A stretch of DNA of 58,523 nucleotides from a virus: positions 1 through 58,523 of IMG/VR virus record IMGVR_UViG_3300046559_000883; one strand, 5' to 3'. Positions within the stretch are counted from its first letter, which is position 1, and each line of letters starts with the position of its first letter. A program made the position numbers and the translations under genes. A model generated the notes under the pieces. The model was given only the letters and a program-made list of their open reading frames with translations, had not been told where the DNA came from and did not search any database. This document shows, one piece after another, positions 40,120 to 48,267 of the stretch.

Positions 40120-40436
40120 GGTGCACCTCGCGGTCGTGGCCCGCGGCCGCGCGCCGGCGGCGCTCGCCAGAACCGCTCCGGTTCCGGCGGCACAACGATC
40201 GCTCCCTCAGGCGCCGCGTCAAACGCCGAGAACGCGGCATCCTCGTCGCGGGTGGCCGCAATGAATCGATCTTGATACAGGACCACGAATTCCTCCGGGT
40301 GCCACGACAACAAGAGCCGTTGCCTTTCCAGCACCAGCGCATGAGCTCGCGCGACGGCAGACGCGATATCGGCGTCACGGTCAGCGACGATCGCGGCGGC
40401 GAGCAGTGCCGCGGCGCGCGTTGCCTGGTCGGTCAC
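40116..40436 (-). CDS. Unknown helical protein
   Basis: 106 aa from GTG at 40436. Ala-rich helices (A-A-A-L-L-A-A-A-I-V-A) and a Pro/Arg tail (P-P-E-P-E-R-F-W-R-A-P-P). Unknown. Confidence 0.56.
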   Translation of the reverse strand: MTDQATRAAALLAAAIVADRDADIASAVARAHALVLERQRLLLSWHPEEFVVLYQDRFIAATRDEDAAFSAFDAAPEGAIVVPPEPERFWRAPPARGRGPRPRGAP

Positions 40437-41032
40437 TTGCCCGCCTTTCCCACGACTCCGGCCCACGGGAGCGGCGTCGCTTCGGGGGGCGCGTGGGCGT
40501 CGCAGTACCGCCGGAAGGTGATTTGTTGCGCACCCTTCCACAAGTCGCTCGCATGCGGCTCGCTCTGCACGACCTGCGTCGCCATCGCACTGCAAGAGGC
40601 GCAGCCAACGTGACCGAGGTGGCGCACGTCGGCGAGTAGCGCGCGCAGCCCCGCGAGCTCGGCCGCGGCGTCCGCGGGGGTGGTGATGGGCTGACCGCCG
40701 TCTGGCTCGAACCGGTATTCCAGGCGCTTGTCATGGTCGACGGCGAGCTGAACCAACCAACCCGGGCCAAGCATGAGAGACACCGCGCGCGTGTGCGCGT
40801 CGCTCCTGGGCAGGCCCGTCGTGTCAAGCTCGATGCGCTCACCCGTTGCAGCGATGGCAACGAGCCAGTGGCGCCGAGGTGTGGAGGTCATTCCGCCCAA
40901 GCGAACGCTCTTGAGCGGAACGATCTCGCCCGAGTCGGCGACGAAGCGCGCCGGTCCGTTGTCGTAGACAACCTCGCCCTCACCGAGGGTCGGATGCTTG
41001 CATCGGTCATGCGATTGACGGTCGATGTTCAT
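40433..41032 (-). CDS. Unknown protein
   Basis: 199 aa, ATG at 41032. Begins with an S-A3-like beta part (L-G-E-G-E-V-V-Y-D-N-G), then W-L-V-Q-L-A-V-D-H-D-K-R-L-E-Y-R-F. Cys motif C-A-S-C-S-A-M near residue 148. No family assigned. Confidence 0.58.
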   Translation of the reverse strand: MNIDRQSHDRCKHPTLGEGEVVYDNGPARFVADSGEIVPLKSVRLGGMTSTPRRHWLVAIAATGERIELDTTGLPRSDAHTRAVSLMLGPGWLVQLAVDHDKRLEYRFEPDGGQPITTPADAAAELAGLRALLADVRHLGHVGCASCSAMATQVVQSEPHASDLWKGAQQITFRRYCDAHAPPEATPLPWAGVVGKAGK

Positions 41033-41472
41033 CACGCCTCACCTACACAGGCTTCGCCCGCCACCGGCGCCAGCGACTCGTACGCCGCTCGACACGCACA
41101 CACGTCGGGACAGCGGTCCAATGTGTCTCCGCAGACTCGGCAAAAGCCGCGCTGCCGCACCGCCGCGAGCAGCACCTTGAGCGCCGCCGCCCTGCCCTCG
41201 GCCGCCTCGCGCCAGTTGTCGCGCTCGCCGCAGAGCTCGTCCAAATCGGCGCCAAGCTGTGCGCGCTCGACCCGACGCTCGACAACGGCTCGCGCCTCGC
41301 TCCGCCGGGCGGCATCCCGCTGCTCGGTCAAGAGGGCGGTGTAGACGCGGTAGTTTGCGAGGGCCATGTCCTTGCCGGCGTCGTCCTCGGCGGAGACGAC
41401 CAGGAGGCCGAAGAGCTGGCAGAAGGCCTTGCCGTCGGCGATCCAGCGGGAGAAGCGTTGGCGGAGGGTCAT
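41032..41472 (-). CDS. Coiled-coil and Cys-rich protein
   Basis: 146 aa, ATG at 41472. W-I-A-D-G-K-A-F-C-Q-L-F-G near the start, an Arg/Glu/Ala helix (E-Q-R-D-A-A-R-R-S-E-A-R), and C-R-V-C-G-D-T-L-D-R-C-P-D-V-C-A-C at about residue 115. Unknown. Confidence 0.6.
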   Translation of the reverse strand: MTLRQRFSRWIADGKAFCQLFGLLVVSAEDDAGKDMALANYRVYTALLTEQRDAARRSEARAVVERRVERAQLGADLDELCGERDNWREAAEGRAAALKVLLAAVRQRGFCRVCGDTLDRCPDVCACRAAYESLAPVAGEACVGEA

Positions 41473-41474
41473 GG

Positions 41475-42227
41475 CTACTCCTCCGCGTCGTTCATCGTCG
41501 CGCCGCTCGCGCTTGGCGCGTTCGGCTTGATGTCTACGACCTCGGCGTCCGCGCCAGGCTCGTCTCCCTTGCTGCGGATGGCTTCGCGGCTCCACTCGAT
41601 TTGGCGGCGGTTGCACTCCGCGTCGTTGAGCTTCATGTCGATCGCGTAGCGGTTGAAGTACTCGTAGTCGCTGCGCATGAACGGGAAGACGCACTGCGCG
41701 GCGACGGTGATGTCGAGCGACACGCCCACCTCGCCCACGTTCGGAAACACGATGCGCTCGGAGAAGAACCGCTCGTGCACCTCGTGACGCGCTCGCCCCG
41801 ACGGCTTGGTGCCGCGGAACGCCTGAACGGCATCGTGCACAGCGCCGAGACTTGCGCCGATGACCCTCGACAGTTCTCGCTTCGTGAACGCGCGCGGAAC
41901 GGTCATGGCGCCGTCGCCGCCGTTCGCCGCCGCATCGAAGGTCGGCATCCACGTCTTCACCATCGGTGGCTTTGCGCGGTCGTTCCCGTGGTTGTGCGCC
42001 GTCCTGCCGAAGAGGTGAACGAGTTTGATCATCGTGGGACTCAGTTCAAGCTTGTCGCAGATGGGCTCGTCGTCGCGAGTGAGGTGCAGAATGAAACGCC
42101 AGGGCGCCGCGAGCTTGTTCTCGACGTACTGCTCCGCCTTGCGCACGTTCTTGTAGTAGCCGGACGTCGCGAGCTCAGAGAGCTCCGCATTTCGACGCGC
42201 CGCGATTTCCTTGAGCTCTTTCCTCAC
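41475..42227 (-). CDS. Unknown protein paired with ParB-like gene
   Basis: 250 aa from GTG at 42227. Contains helical patches K-L-E-L-S-P-T-M-I-K-L-V and E-L-S-R-V-I-G-A-S-L-G-A-V-H-D-A (helix-turn-helix-like). Followed by F-S-E-R-I-V-F-P-N-V-G-E-V-G-V-S-L-D-I. Downstream of the ParB-like gene, so possibly a partner. Not recognised. Confidence 0.58.
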   Translation of the reverse strand: MRKELKEIAARRNAELSELATSGYYKNVRKAEQYVENKLAAPWRFILHLTRDDEPICDKLELSPTMIKLVHLFGRTAHNHGNDRAKPPMVKTWMPTFDAAANGGDGAMTVPRAFTKRELSRVIGASLGAVHDAVQAFRGTKPSGRARHEVHERFFSERIVFPNVGEVGVSLDITVAAQCVFPFMRSDYEYFNRYAIDMKLNDAECNRRQIEWSREAIRSKGDEPGADAEVVDIKPNAPSASGATMNDAEE

Positions 42228-43195
42228 GACTTCTTCCCTCCGTCGATCACGGACAGCATCATCTGCCGCCCGGCATTCGTTTGGCCTTGGATCGCTTCGA
42301 CCTCGCGCCACGCGCGCAGGGCCACGTCGCGCACAAGCTGGCCGTACTCGTGATGCTCAGTCGGTCCGATTACCGACTTGAGCGGACGCCGCGAAAGGAT
42401 GGCGTCTAGGTTCTTGTAGACGTCGAACAGCTCGCGGTAGTCGCGCTGGTACTTCTCGGCCCCATCCTGCATCCGCTGTTCGTGGTCGCCCTTCTCGGCC
42501 CTCGGCTTCGGAGTGGCGACGGCCTTCAGCGCAGACCCGTCCGTGATGGTGCCGCCCTGGCGTTTCACCTCGGCGCGAACAGCCTTCGCGGCCGGGGTTG
42601 CCTTCACGGCTCCGGAGTTGACCGCGGCCTTGAGTTCATCGGGAACGCCTGGCGTCGTGAACACGTCCTCAAGCGCTTCCGCCTGATCGCGGCCGACGTG
42701 GAGCATCTCGGCGGCTTCGTCGCGCGCTTCAATTCCGCGGCTAGCCGCGGAATTGACTTCCTTATTCTTCAGAATCTTGGAGTTCGTATTCCCCTTCGGC
42801 GCGCCCTTCTTGCCCTTGACGCCGCCGGCTTCCTTCGGCGTTTCCTTCAGCCGCTTGTAGGCCAGCGCGACCTCGCCCGGCTTGAGCTGTCGTCGATCCG
42901 TGTTGCAGCGAATGAGCAGTTCAAGCTCCGAACGGTATGTGTCGAGCCCGTGGATGATGTGCACCGGGACCTTCGCCATCTTCAGTTCGACCGCGATGGC
43001 GTGCCGGATGTGGCCGGAGAGGATGGTCCCGTCCGGCTTCACCGCGAGCGGCTCGATGATGCCGAGCTTCCTGATCGAAGCGCGGATCTCGTCCCACTGA
43101 TCGCACTCGTGCGGGTCGCCGAAGATCGTCGCGTTCTCGGGGTGTGGCCGAAGCTGCGACGGGGCCCAATACTGAATCGCCACGCTGCTTGTCAT
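42224..43195 (-). CDS. ParB/Srx-domain protein
   Basis: 323 aa, ATG at 43195 overlapping the previous stop. Residues 5-95 are a ParB domain: L-R-P-H-P-E-N-A-T, I-R-K-L-G-I-I-E-P-L-A-V-K, G-T-I-L-S-G-H-I-R-H-A-I-A (motif G-H-x-R). The middle has a helix-turn-helix-like E-A-A-E-M-L-H-V-G-R-D-Q-A-E-A. C-terminal helical tail. Phage ParB-like proteins may be nucleases, methylation modifiers or partition factors; here no parA is seen. Confidence 0.82.
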   Translation of the reverse strand: MTSSVAIQYWAPSQLRPHPENATIFGDPHECDQWDEIRASIRKLGIIEPLAVKPDGTILSGHIRHAIAVELKMAKVPVHIIHGLDTYRSELELLIRCNTDRRQLKPGEVALAYKRLKETPKEAGGVKGKKGAPKGNTNSKILKNKEVNSAASRGIEARDEAAEMLHVGRDQAEALEDVFTTPGVPDELKAAVNSGAVKATPAAKAVRAEVKRQGGTITDGSALKAVATPKPRAEKGDHEQRMQDGAEKYQRDYRELFDVYKNLDAILSRRPLKSVIGPTEHHEYGQLVRDVALRAWREVEAIQGQTNAGRQMMLSVIDGGKKS

Positions 43196-43794
43196 ACGGT
43201 CCACCCCTGCTCGCGAAGCACATCCGCAATATCCGGCGGCGAGTACCCCGCTCCCTTCCGCGCCTTGCCGCTCTCATCCCGCCCCGCCCCGGCCTTCGTG
43301 AGGTTGCTTCTCGTCACCTCGGCAACAACCGCGTCGCCGTCGATCCCGGCATCGATGAACGCGCCTGCGGCGACGAACAGCACGTCGGCCGCTGCGTCCG
43401 CGTACTCGACAAGATCCACATTGAGCGGCGCCGTGTCGGCGATGCCCATCAGCGTGGTCTCGGCACGTTGGAGCGCCTTGGTGGTGGACTCGTTGCCGAG
43501 GTCGACGACGGACGCGATAAACTCGAGCGCCTCTTCCACGATGAGCTTCGCGCGAAGGCGCACCACGGGTCCTGGCGGCACGCCGGGCGCCTCCGGCTGG
43601 CGTTGACCTACGGCGGCGAAGAACGAGCGAACCTGGGATTGCAGCGTGGCGCGGCGCTCCTGGACGAGGCGCGTGTTTGCTGCCTGCAACTCGTCACGCT
43701 GCCGACGCAGGTGGTCCCGCTCGCAGAGAACCCGCGCGAGCGCATCGGCCACCGTCTCGCCCGGCTGCTCGGCCCCGAGGTAGGCGTTACTCAC
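43192..43794 (-). CDS. MazG-like NTP pyrophosphohydrolase
   Basis: 200 aa from GTG at 43794. Leader coiled coil (R-D-H-L-R-R-Q-R-D-E-L), then a MazG/PRA-PH helical core: L-R-A-K-L-I-V-E-E-A-L-E-F (E-E-x-x-E) and Y-A-D-A-A-A-D-V-L-F-V (D motif), then N-L-T-K-A-G, K-G-A-G-Y-S-P-P-D. It probably hydrolyses (deoxy)nucleotide triphosphates or alarmones. It is upstream of the ParB gene, overlap four bases. Confidence 0.78.
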   Translation of the reverse strand: MSNAYLGAEQPGETVADALARVLCERDHLRRQRDELQAANTRLVQERRATLQSQVRSFFAAVGQRQPEAPGVPPGPVVRLRAKLIVEEALEFIASVVDLGNESTTKALQRAETTLMGIADTAPLNVDLVEYADAAADVLFVAAGAFIDAGIDGDAVVAEVTRSNLTKAGAGRDESGKARKGAGYSPPDIADVLREQGWTV

Positions 43795-44260
43795 GGCAGC
43801 CCCCAAGCGCGAGCACGTCCTCGCGGAGGCGCTCAATCGTACGCTTCAGGTTTTCGTTTTCGGCCCTTGCCGAATCGCGCAGCTGCAAAGCTTCCGCCGC
43901 CTGCACCGTTAGCTCGACGTCCCGGGCGCGCAGAAACTTGTTCTCCACGCGCGTTCGCTCGTGGGCGTCCTGCTCAAGGCGGAGCGACTCCTCGTATTGA
44001 AGGCAAAGACCTTGCAGTCGAGCGCCCTCGTTCTCGGCGCGCATCTGCTCGGCCTCGGCCTTTTCGGCGCGACCTTCCACGTTGGCCAGCTCCTCAGGGT
44101 CTGGCAGCGTGGGCTGCGGAGTGCGCGCCTTGGAGCGTGGCGGATACCCCAACTGACGCAGCGCCTTGTCCTCGTCGCTCTCAGGCGGGGGACAGGCGCC
44201 GGGGTCGGGAAGCGCATTGGCACCCAAGCCGGCAGCCCACATGTAGGCGTCGTCAGACAT
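43787..44260 (-). CDS. Coiled-coil protein
   Basis: 157 aa. N-terminus Pro-rich, then long charged coiled coil (E-E-L-A-N-V-E-G-R-A-E-K-A-E-A-E, R-A-E-N-E-N-L-K-R-T-I-E-R). Overlaps neighbours by eight bases on both sides. Unknown. Confidence 0.58.
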   Translation of the reverse strand: MSDDAYMWAAGLGANALPDPGACPPPESDEDKALRQLGYPPRSKARTPQPTLPDPEELANVEGRAEKAEAEQMRAENEGARLQGLCLQYEESLRLEQDAHERTRVENKFLRARDVELTVQAAEALQLRDSARAENENLKRTIERLREDVLALGGCRE

Positions 44261-44549
44261 TGCGCTTCCTCCCAGGCGGCAGAATCTTCTTCGGGTCGAC
44301 CCTCAATACGTCGGGCATGTCGACCGGGCGCCCACGTGGAATCGCGCCGCTCGCAAACGCGGGCCCCGTCAACTCGGCGGTGTCGAGCTCGAGACGAGCG
44401 GCGACGCCGCGCGCCCATGAGGACTGTTTAACCGTGAGCGGTCGGCGAGTCCTCGAAGCGAAGTCCTGCATCGACTCGAACGCTTCGCGCTCGTCATCGG
44501 TCAGGCGGTCGTCGGCGAGGAGAGCGCGAAGATACTCGACGTCCGTCAT
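44253..44549 (-). CDS. Unknown protein
   Basis: 98 aa. L-L-A-D-D-R-L-T-D-D-E-R-E-A-F-E-S-M and R-R-P-L-T-V-K-Q-S-S-W-A-R resemble a short helix protein. Not recognised. Confidence 0.58.
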   Translation of the reverse strand: MTDVEYLRALLADDRLTDDEREAFESMQDFASRTRRPLTVKQSSWARGVAARLELDTAELTGPAFASGAIPRGRPVDMPDVLRVDPKKILPPGRKRNV

Positions 44550-45082
44550 CGCCCCAACTCCCCGCCGCGCTGCACTGCGGCCATCACGGCCTGGACGCCG
44601 AACACGTCGAGACAGAGCGCGAGTACCAGGTCACGGCCAATGCACGCGCTCATCTTCTCGAGCAACGCTCGCCCTAGCGCGATCCGCACTCCGTCGATCC
44701 GACCAAGCACGAGGAATGTGTCGCCAAGGTCGAACGGCTCTTTGCCACGGACGGCCTGATAGGCCGCGTCCTTGTCGCAGTTCAGCGCGGCACCCACCTC
44801 GGCGTACGACACGTGTGCGGCAACCGCGACGAGAAGCATGCGCGCGCGCTCCTGTCGGGCTCGGCCTCGCACCTCGTTACGCCACGGCCCGCTGAACACG
44901 TTTTCACCCGACGCGACGACGCTGGCACGCGGATTAGCCGGGCCCATGCTCGTTGCATGAACAGCCGTACGCACTCCGCTTTCGCGCATGCCGATGGTCT
45001 TGGGCCTGAGCCGCTTCGCCTCGTGGGAAAGCGCGTCGAACCTAGCGACGTCGTTGGGGTCGATCTTCCGAATGGCACTCAC
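44546..45082 (-). CDS. Unknown protein, possible helix-turn-helix
   Basis: 178 aa from GTG at 45082. The middle A-H-V-S-Y-A-E-V-G-A-A-L-N-C-D-K-D-A-A-Y looks like a helix-turn-helix near residue 92. C-terminus helical with C-L-D-V-F-G-V-Q-A. Unknown; near the switch, so an early regulator is possible. Confidence 0.58.
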   Translation of the reverse strand: MSAIRKIDPNDVARFDALSHEAKRLRPKTIGMRESGVRTAVHATSMGPANPRASVVASGENVFSGPWRNEVRGRARQERARMLLVAVAAHVSYAEVGAALNCDKDAAYQAVRGKEPFDLGDTFLVLGRIDGVRIALGRALLEKMSACIGRDLVLALCLDVFGVQAVMAAVQRGGELGR

Positions 45083-45085
45083 GGG

Positions 45086-45262
45086 TCAGCCTCCAGTCCG
45101 GAGCCAATTGCCACGATTATCGATCGTGCCCGTCGCGCGCTGTCCCGCCTGGTCGTCCACGATCCGCTGCCCGCGAACGACAACGACGCGCCACGAGGCG
45201 GCCCGAGAGGCGCGAATCCGAGTCGCGAGGACGCGGCGGAACCACGGCAGACGCGGAGCCAC
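45086..45262 (-). CDS. Small unknown protein (58 aa)
   Basis: GTG at 45262 directly follows the previous TAA, and the TGA ends three bases before the next GTG. Beta-like (W-R-V-V-V-V-R-G-Q-R-I-V-D-D-Q-A-G, I-D-N-R-G-N-W-L-R-T-G-G). I prefer this frame over an overlapping one (45079-45282) because the sequence looks folded and the junctions fit. Confidence 0.5.
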   Translation of the reverse strand: MAPRLPWFRRVLATRIRASRAASWRVVVVRGQRIVDDQAGQRATGTIDNRGNWLRTGG

Positions 45263-45529
45263 TTACTGAGCCTCGGCGGCAACGCCGCACGTCGCCGTGG
45301 ACTGCTGATCCTCGAACGCCATGCGCGAGATCGCGGCCATCACCTTCTCGCCCGCTTGCCGCTCCGCTCCCTCGGGAAGCGAATCCACGGCCCGGTATCC
45401 GGCGCTCATCAGGATGAGCTTGTGCTCGTCGGAGGCGCCGACGATTCGGCGAATGAGGCGGACGCGGACGGCCTCGACGAACCCGAAGTCGGCGACGATC
45501 CGCTGGGCGCGCTTGTGGACGGTGCTCAC
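45263..45529 (-). CDS. Small helical unknown protein
   Basis: 88 aa from GTG at 45529, directly after the previous TAG. Helical: R-A-Q-R-I-V-A-D-F-G-F, S-A-G-Y-R-A-V-D-S-L-P, S-R-M-A-F-E-D-Q-Q-S. Unknown early protein. Confidence 0.6.
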   Translation of the reverse strand: MSTVHKRAQRIVADFGFVEAVRVRLIRRIVGASDEHKLILMSAGYRAVDSLPEGAERQAGEKVMAAISRMAFEDQQSTATCGVAAEAQ

Positions 45530-45907
45530 CTAGGCCGCCTTCCCTGCGGGCTCGGCGTCAGCCAGCGCCGTCAGCTCGCGCTCGAGGGCCGCATACAGCG
45601 CCCGGGCCCGCCGAAGCCTCTCATGGTCGCCCTCGGTCACGAGCGCGGCAACGAGCGTCGTGGTCGCCGCGAGTTGCTCCCCGAGGCGTTCGACGGAGGC
45701 GTCCTGCGACTCGTTTGGGATGGGGTCGCCTGGTGCAAGCCAGGCCGCCCGCACGAGGTACTGCGCGATGGCGGTGCGGAGCGCTTCGGCGGCAGACTCG
45801 GCCCATGCGCGGGAGCCCTGAGCGAGGGCAACGGCAGAGCCGAGGACCGTCAGGGTGCAGCGGTCGCCGGTGCCGTGAACGACGATGAGGTCGCGGAGGG
45901 AGGGCAT
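45530..45907 (-). CDS. Unknown early helical protein
   Basis: 125 aa, ATG at 45907. Ala-rich helices with S-A-V-A-L-A-Q-G, A-W-A-E-S-A-A-E-A-L-R, R-R-A-R-A-L-Y-A-A-L-E-R. No family recognised. Second gene of the leftward early operon. Confidence 0.6.
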   Translation of the reverse strand: MPSLRDLIVVHGTGDRCTLTVLGSAVALAQGSRAWAESAAEALRTAIAQYLVRAAWLAPGDPIPNESQDASVERLGEQLAATTTLVAALVTEGDHERLRRARALYAALERELTALADAEPAGKAA

Positions 45908-45909
45908 GG

Positions 45910-46185
45910 CTATCGGCCCGCCGCCTTCGCGAACGCCGCAAGCTCGTCGCGCTCGTCCTGCGACTCCCACGACGCATCCGGCACGTCGCCACCCGACCAA
46001 ATCCTAATCCTTGTCCGCAGCTTCGCCCGTGGCCTGCTGACGCGATTCAGCCAGTCGGACATCGTGGCGTCCGACACCTGGAGCGCCTCCGCCGCGTCGT
46101 GCGCCGAGAAGTCCAGCGCCTTGATGTGTGCGCGAAGTAGATCCGCGCCGGAGTCAGCGGAGGGAACCGGGGCCGTTCGAGCCAT
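45910..46185 (-). CDS. Cro-like helix-turn-helix regulator
   Basis: 91 aa, ATG at 46185. Helix-turn-helix F-S-A-H-D-A-A-E-A-L-Q-V-S-D-A-T-M-S-D-W-L (about residues 22-42), with basic R-V-S-R-P-R-A-K after it. It is first in the leftward operon and divergent from the repressor, the classical cro place. No clear Shine-Dalgarno precedes it; a 15-bp dyad begins three bases upstream of the start, so the message may be leaderless or autoregulated. Confidence 0.72.
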   Translation of the reverse strand: MARTAPVPSADSGADLLRAHIKALDFSAHDAAEALQVSDATMSDWLNRVSRPRAKLRTRIRIWSGGDVPDASWESQDERDELAAFAKAAGR

Positions 46186-46278
46186 GGCAGTTAAGCTAAC
46201 TGAAGCGACACGAAACCGCAAGGGCGAACCCGAAAAAAAGTTAGGTTGCCTAAATTCGGCGCCTTTTACGGTGGCGCC
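46186..46278. promoter_or_regulatory. Repressor-cro intergenic switch with operators
   Basis: The 93-base gap contains CAGTTAAGCTAACTG (46188-46202), a perfect 6+3+6 dyad touching the cro start, and TTAGGTTGCCTAA (46241-46253), a perfect 5+3+5 dyad next to an A-tract (46233-46239). A GGCGCC hairpin (46258-46278) abuts the repressor ATG. Divergent promoters here would be controlled by these sites. Confidence 0.65.
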
Positions 46279-46860
46279 ATGCCGAAGCAAGCCGAGCTGA
46301 CCGTGGGCCGGTACCTACAGCACCTCGCCCTCGAGTGGATGCGGGCGAACGACACCACCGCGAAGGACTTGGCGAAGCGCGTCGGAGTGAGCGGGGCTCA
46401 GATGCATGCCGTCGTGACCTTCGGGCGCGGAGCCGGCCCCAAGACCGTTCGCGGCTTCGCCAAGCTGCTCGGGCTCGAGAAGTGGGACCTTGAGCGCGAC
46501 GCCGAGCAGTGGGAACGTGCGCACCCCGTTCCGCTCGACGGACCCGTCGACCTTGACGAGCTTGGGCCTGCATTCCGCGAGGCGGTCGAGCGCAACCCGA
46601 GCCGCTGGACACACGACGACATTCGAGCCGCGGTCGCTGCGCGTGGGTCGGATGGCTTCGTGAGCATGACGCCCGAAGGCGTCGCCGACTTCATCGACAG
46701 CATCGCGCAGGCGAACAAGCGGGCAACCCGCGAAGCTGCACTCGTTCAAGCGACTCCCCGGGGGCGTGTGCTTGCGCTGCCGCCCAAGTCTGAGCCGGAC
46801 GAAGTGGAAGAGCGGAGGCGGAAGAGCGGGAAGAAGCCCCGCAAGAGCCGGCCCAACTAA
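46279..46860 (+). CDS. CI-like repressor (XRE helix-turn-helix)
   Basis: 193 aa; ATG at 46279, not the earlier ATG at 46246 inside an operator. Helix-turn-helix T-T-A-K-D-L-A-K-R-V-G-V-S-G-A-Q-M-H at about residues 26-43. The middle has helices, and the C-terminus is basic (R-R-R-K-S-G-K-K-P-R-K-S). No LexA-type self-cleavage domain is visible. Divergent from cro; an ImmA/IrrE peptidase lies 774 bases downstream, suggesting removal by proteolysis. Confidence 0.7.
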   Translation: MPKQAELTVGRYLQHLALEWMRANDTTAKDLAKRVGVSGAQMHAVVTFGRGAGPKTVRGFAKLLGLEKWDLERDAEQWERAHPVPLDGPVDLDELGPAFREAVERNPSRWTHDDIRAAVAARGSDGFVSMTPEGVADFIDSIAQANKRATREAALVQATPRGRVLALPPKSEPDEVEERRRKSGKKPRKSRPN

Positions 46861-47498
46861 TCGTGCGCTTGGGTGCCGGCCGCGAACGCGTTTAGAAGCA
46901 CGGCCTGATCAACCTGGAAGCAGGCGCCCGCAATCGGCGAGCACACGGTGCCGTTTTGCTGGTAGCAGGTCGGCACGCTCTTCACGCTGTAGATGTTCGA
47001 CACGCACTGCGTCGCATCGGTCTCGACGTAGTAACGCGGCGCCGCCGTCGCGCCGCATGCCGCCGTCGCGTCGAACGGTGGGATGCGCTGGAACTTCTGG
47101 CTCTGGATGCAGTTGGAGTCAGGGTACGCGTAGTAGAACATGTCCGCTACCCCAACGGTCGGCAGGCATAGGAACGACCCGTCGCTCATGACCTGGAAGT
47201 CGCAGTCTTCCGCCCTCTGCGAGTCGTAGAACGTGCCGAGGTAGTGGCGCGAGCCGTCCGCACCCGTCACGTAATTCGCCTTGAGCCGCGTCCCGCTCTC
47301 GTCGGCGTACGCCTCCGGCATGCCCGCGCCAACGCCTGCGCCCTTGCCGCTGCTCACCTTCGAAGACGACCCAGCGCCGCCGGCTCCGCCGGCTCCGACA
47401 TGGTGAGCGAGATGTTCGGCCGCCCCGCCGCAAGTCGCCACCGCAAGGAACACGGCTACCGAGCCGCCGACCAACTTTGCAACCTCTAGGATTCGCAT
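46857..47498 (-). CDS. Secreted Cys-rich protein, likely lysogenic conversion gene
   Basis: 213 aa. N-terminal signal (L-V-G-G-S-V-A-V-F-L-A-V-A-T-C) followed by a Gly/Ser-rich linker, then a Cys-rich domain: H-Y-L-G-T-F-Y-D-S-Q, C-D-F-Q-V-M-S-D-G-S-F-L-C-L-P, then C-I, C-G, C-V, C-Y, C-S, C-F. I associate this type of domain with Myxococcota surface proteins. Stop overlaps the repressor stop, tail to tail. Probably expressed from the prophage and exported. Confidence 0.68.
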   Translation of the reverse strand: MRILEVAKLVGGSVAVFLAVATCGGAAEHLAHHVGAGGAGGAGSSSKVSSGKGAGVGAGMPEAYADESGTRLKANYVTGADGSRHYLGTFYDSQRAEDCDFQVMSDGSFLCLPTVGVADMFYYAYPDSNCIQSQKFQRIPPFDATAACGATAAPRYYVETDATQCVSNIYSVKSVPTCYQQNGTVCSPIAGACFQVDQAVLLNAFAAGTQAHD

Positions 47499-47634
47499 GT
47501 CGACATGGTAAGCCGCACCGCACGGGCGTCGAGCGGGAACGGGTGAGCAGCGCGCCGGACTTCGCCCGCGCTGTAACGCGCCGCCTCGGACGATTACCCC
47601 TTCCGCCGCAGCCGCAGCGGAGCGATCCTACGAC

Positions 47635-48267
47635 ATGGATCTGGGGGACCTTGAGGCGCTCGCAGTGGACGCGATCGAATCGGTCAATGAAGACCCGGAA
47701 CGCCCGCCGTCGGCGTTCCGGCTGGCTCGTGCGCACCTCGGCGCGGGCTCAGTCGATCGGCCGCGAATGATGGCCGGGCCACCCGCCGTCACGTTCGAGG
47801 TGGCAGGGCAACAGCGCATCGCGATCAAGGCGTCGGTGCCGCTCGAATATGCGCACTTCTATTGCGCGCACGAACTTGGACACGTGCTCCTCGCTCGCGG
47901 TGGCTACCGCGGTCCTCGCGACGAGGAAGAGGTCTTCGCCAACTATCTCGGCGCCGCGTTGCTCATGCCACGCCCGGCGGTGCGCTCGTTCTATCGGGCC
48001 GAGGGCCTTTCGCCGAGGCGGCTCGCGAAGGCCATCGTCTGCACGCAGACTGCGGCAGCGCTCCGCTTCGGCGAGGTACTCCTTTCACCGCTGGCCGTCG
48101 TCGCTCCCGCCAGCGTGCGCGTCCGTGGGCCCGAGGCGTGGGTCTGGCCCGACGAGCGCACCATCCGCCGTTGGGCCGCCGGTCGCCCAGGGCCCGGCGT
48201 CACGAAGGTCAAACTGACCGACCAGAAGCGCGTCGCGCTCATCGGCAGCGACGACGACGCGGCGTAG
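47635..48267 (+). CDS. ImmA/IrrE-family metallopeptidase
   Basis: 210 aa. Zinc-peptidase motif H-E-L-G-H at about residues 79-83 (C-A-H-E-L-G-H-V-L-L) and downstream acid D-E-E-E-V-F-A-N-Y (E-x-x-A-N-Y) near 96-104 as third ligand, typical of ImmA/IrrE. These enzymes cleave phage or ICE repressors to start induction. Located in the immunity region downstream of the repressor; transcribed toward the lipoprotein gene and away from the 46857 gene. Confidence 0.82.
   Translation: MDLGDLEALAVDAIESVNEDPERPPSAFRLARAHLGAGSVDRPRMMAGPPAVTFEVAGQQRIAIKASVPLEYAHFYCAHELGHVLLARGGYRGPRDEEEVFANYLGAALLMPRPAVRSFYRAEGLSPRRLAKAIVCTQTAAALRFGEVLLSPLAVVAPASVRVRGPEAWVWPDERTIRRWAAGRPGPGVTKVKLTDQKRVALIGSDDDAA

Noticed and set aside
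43144-44895. A 583-codon plus-strand frame opposite ParB and MazG genes
   Set aside because: Antisense shadow with long Arg/Ala/Pro runs and no motif.
45079-45282. Alternative minus-strand frame of 67 codons
   Set aside because: Overlaps the upstream gene by 20 bases and looks less folded than the 58-aa frame at 45086-45262.
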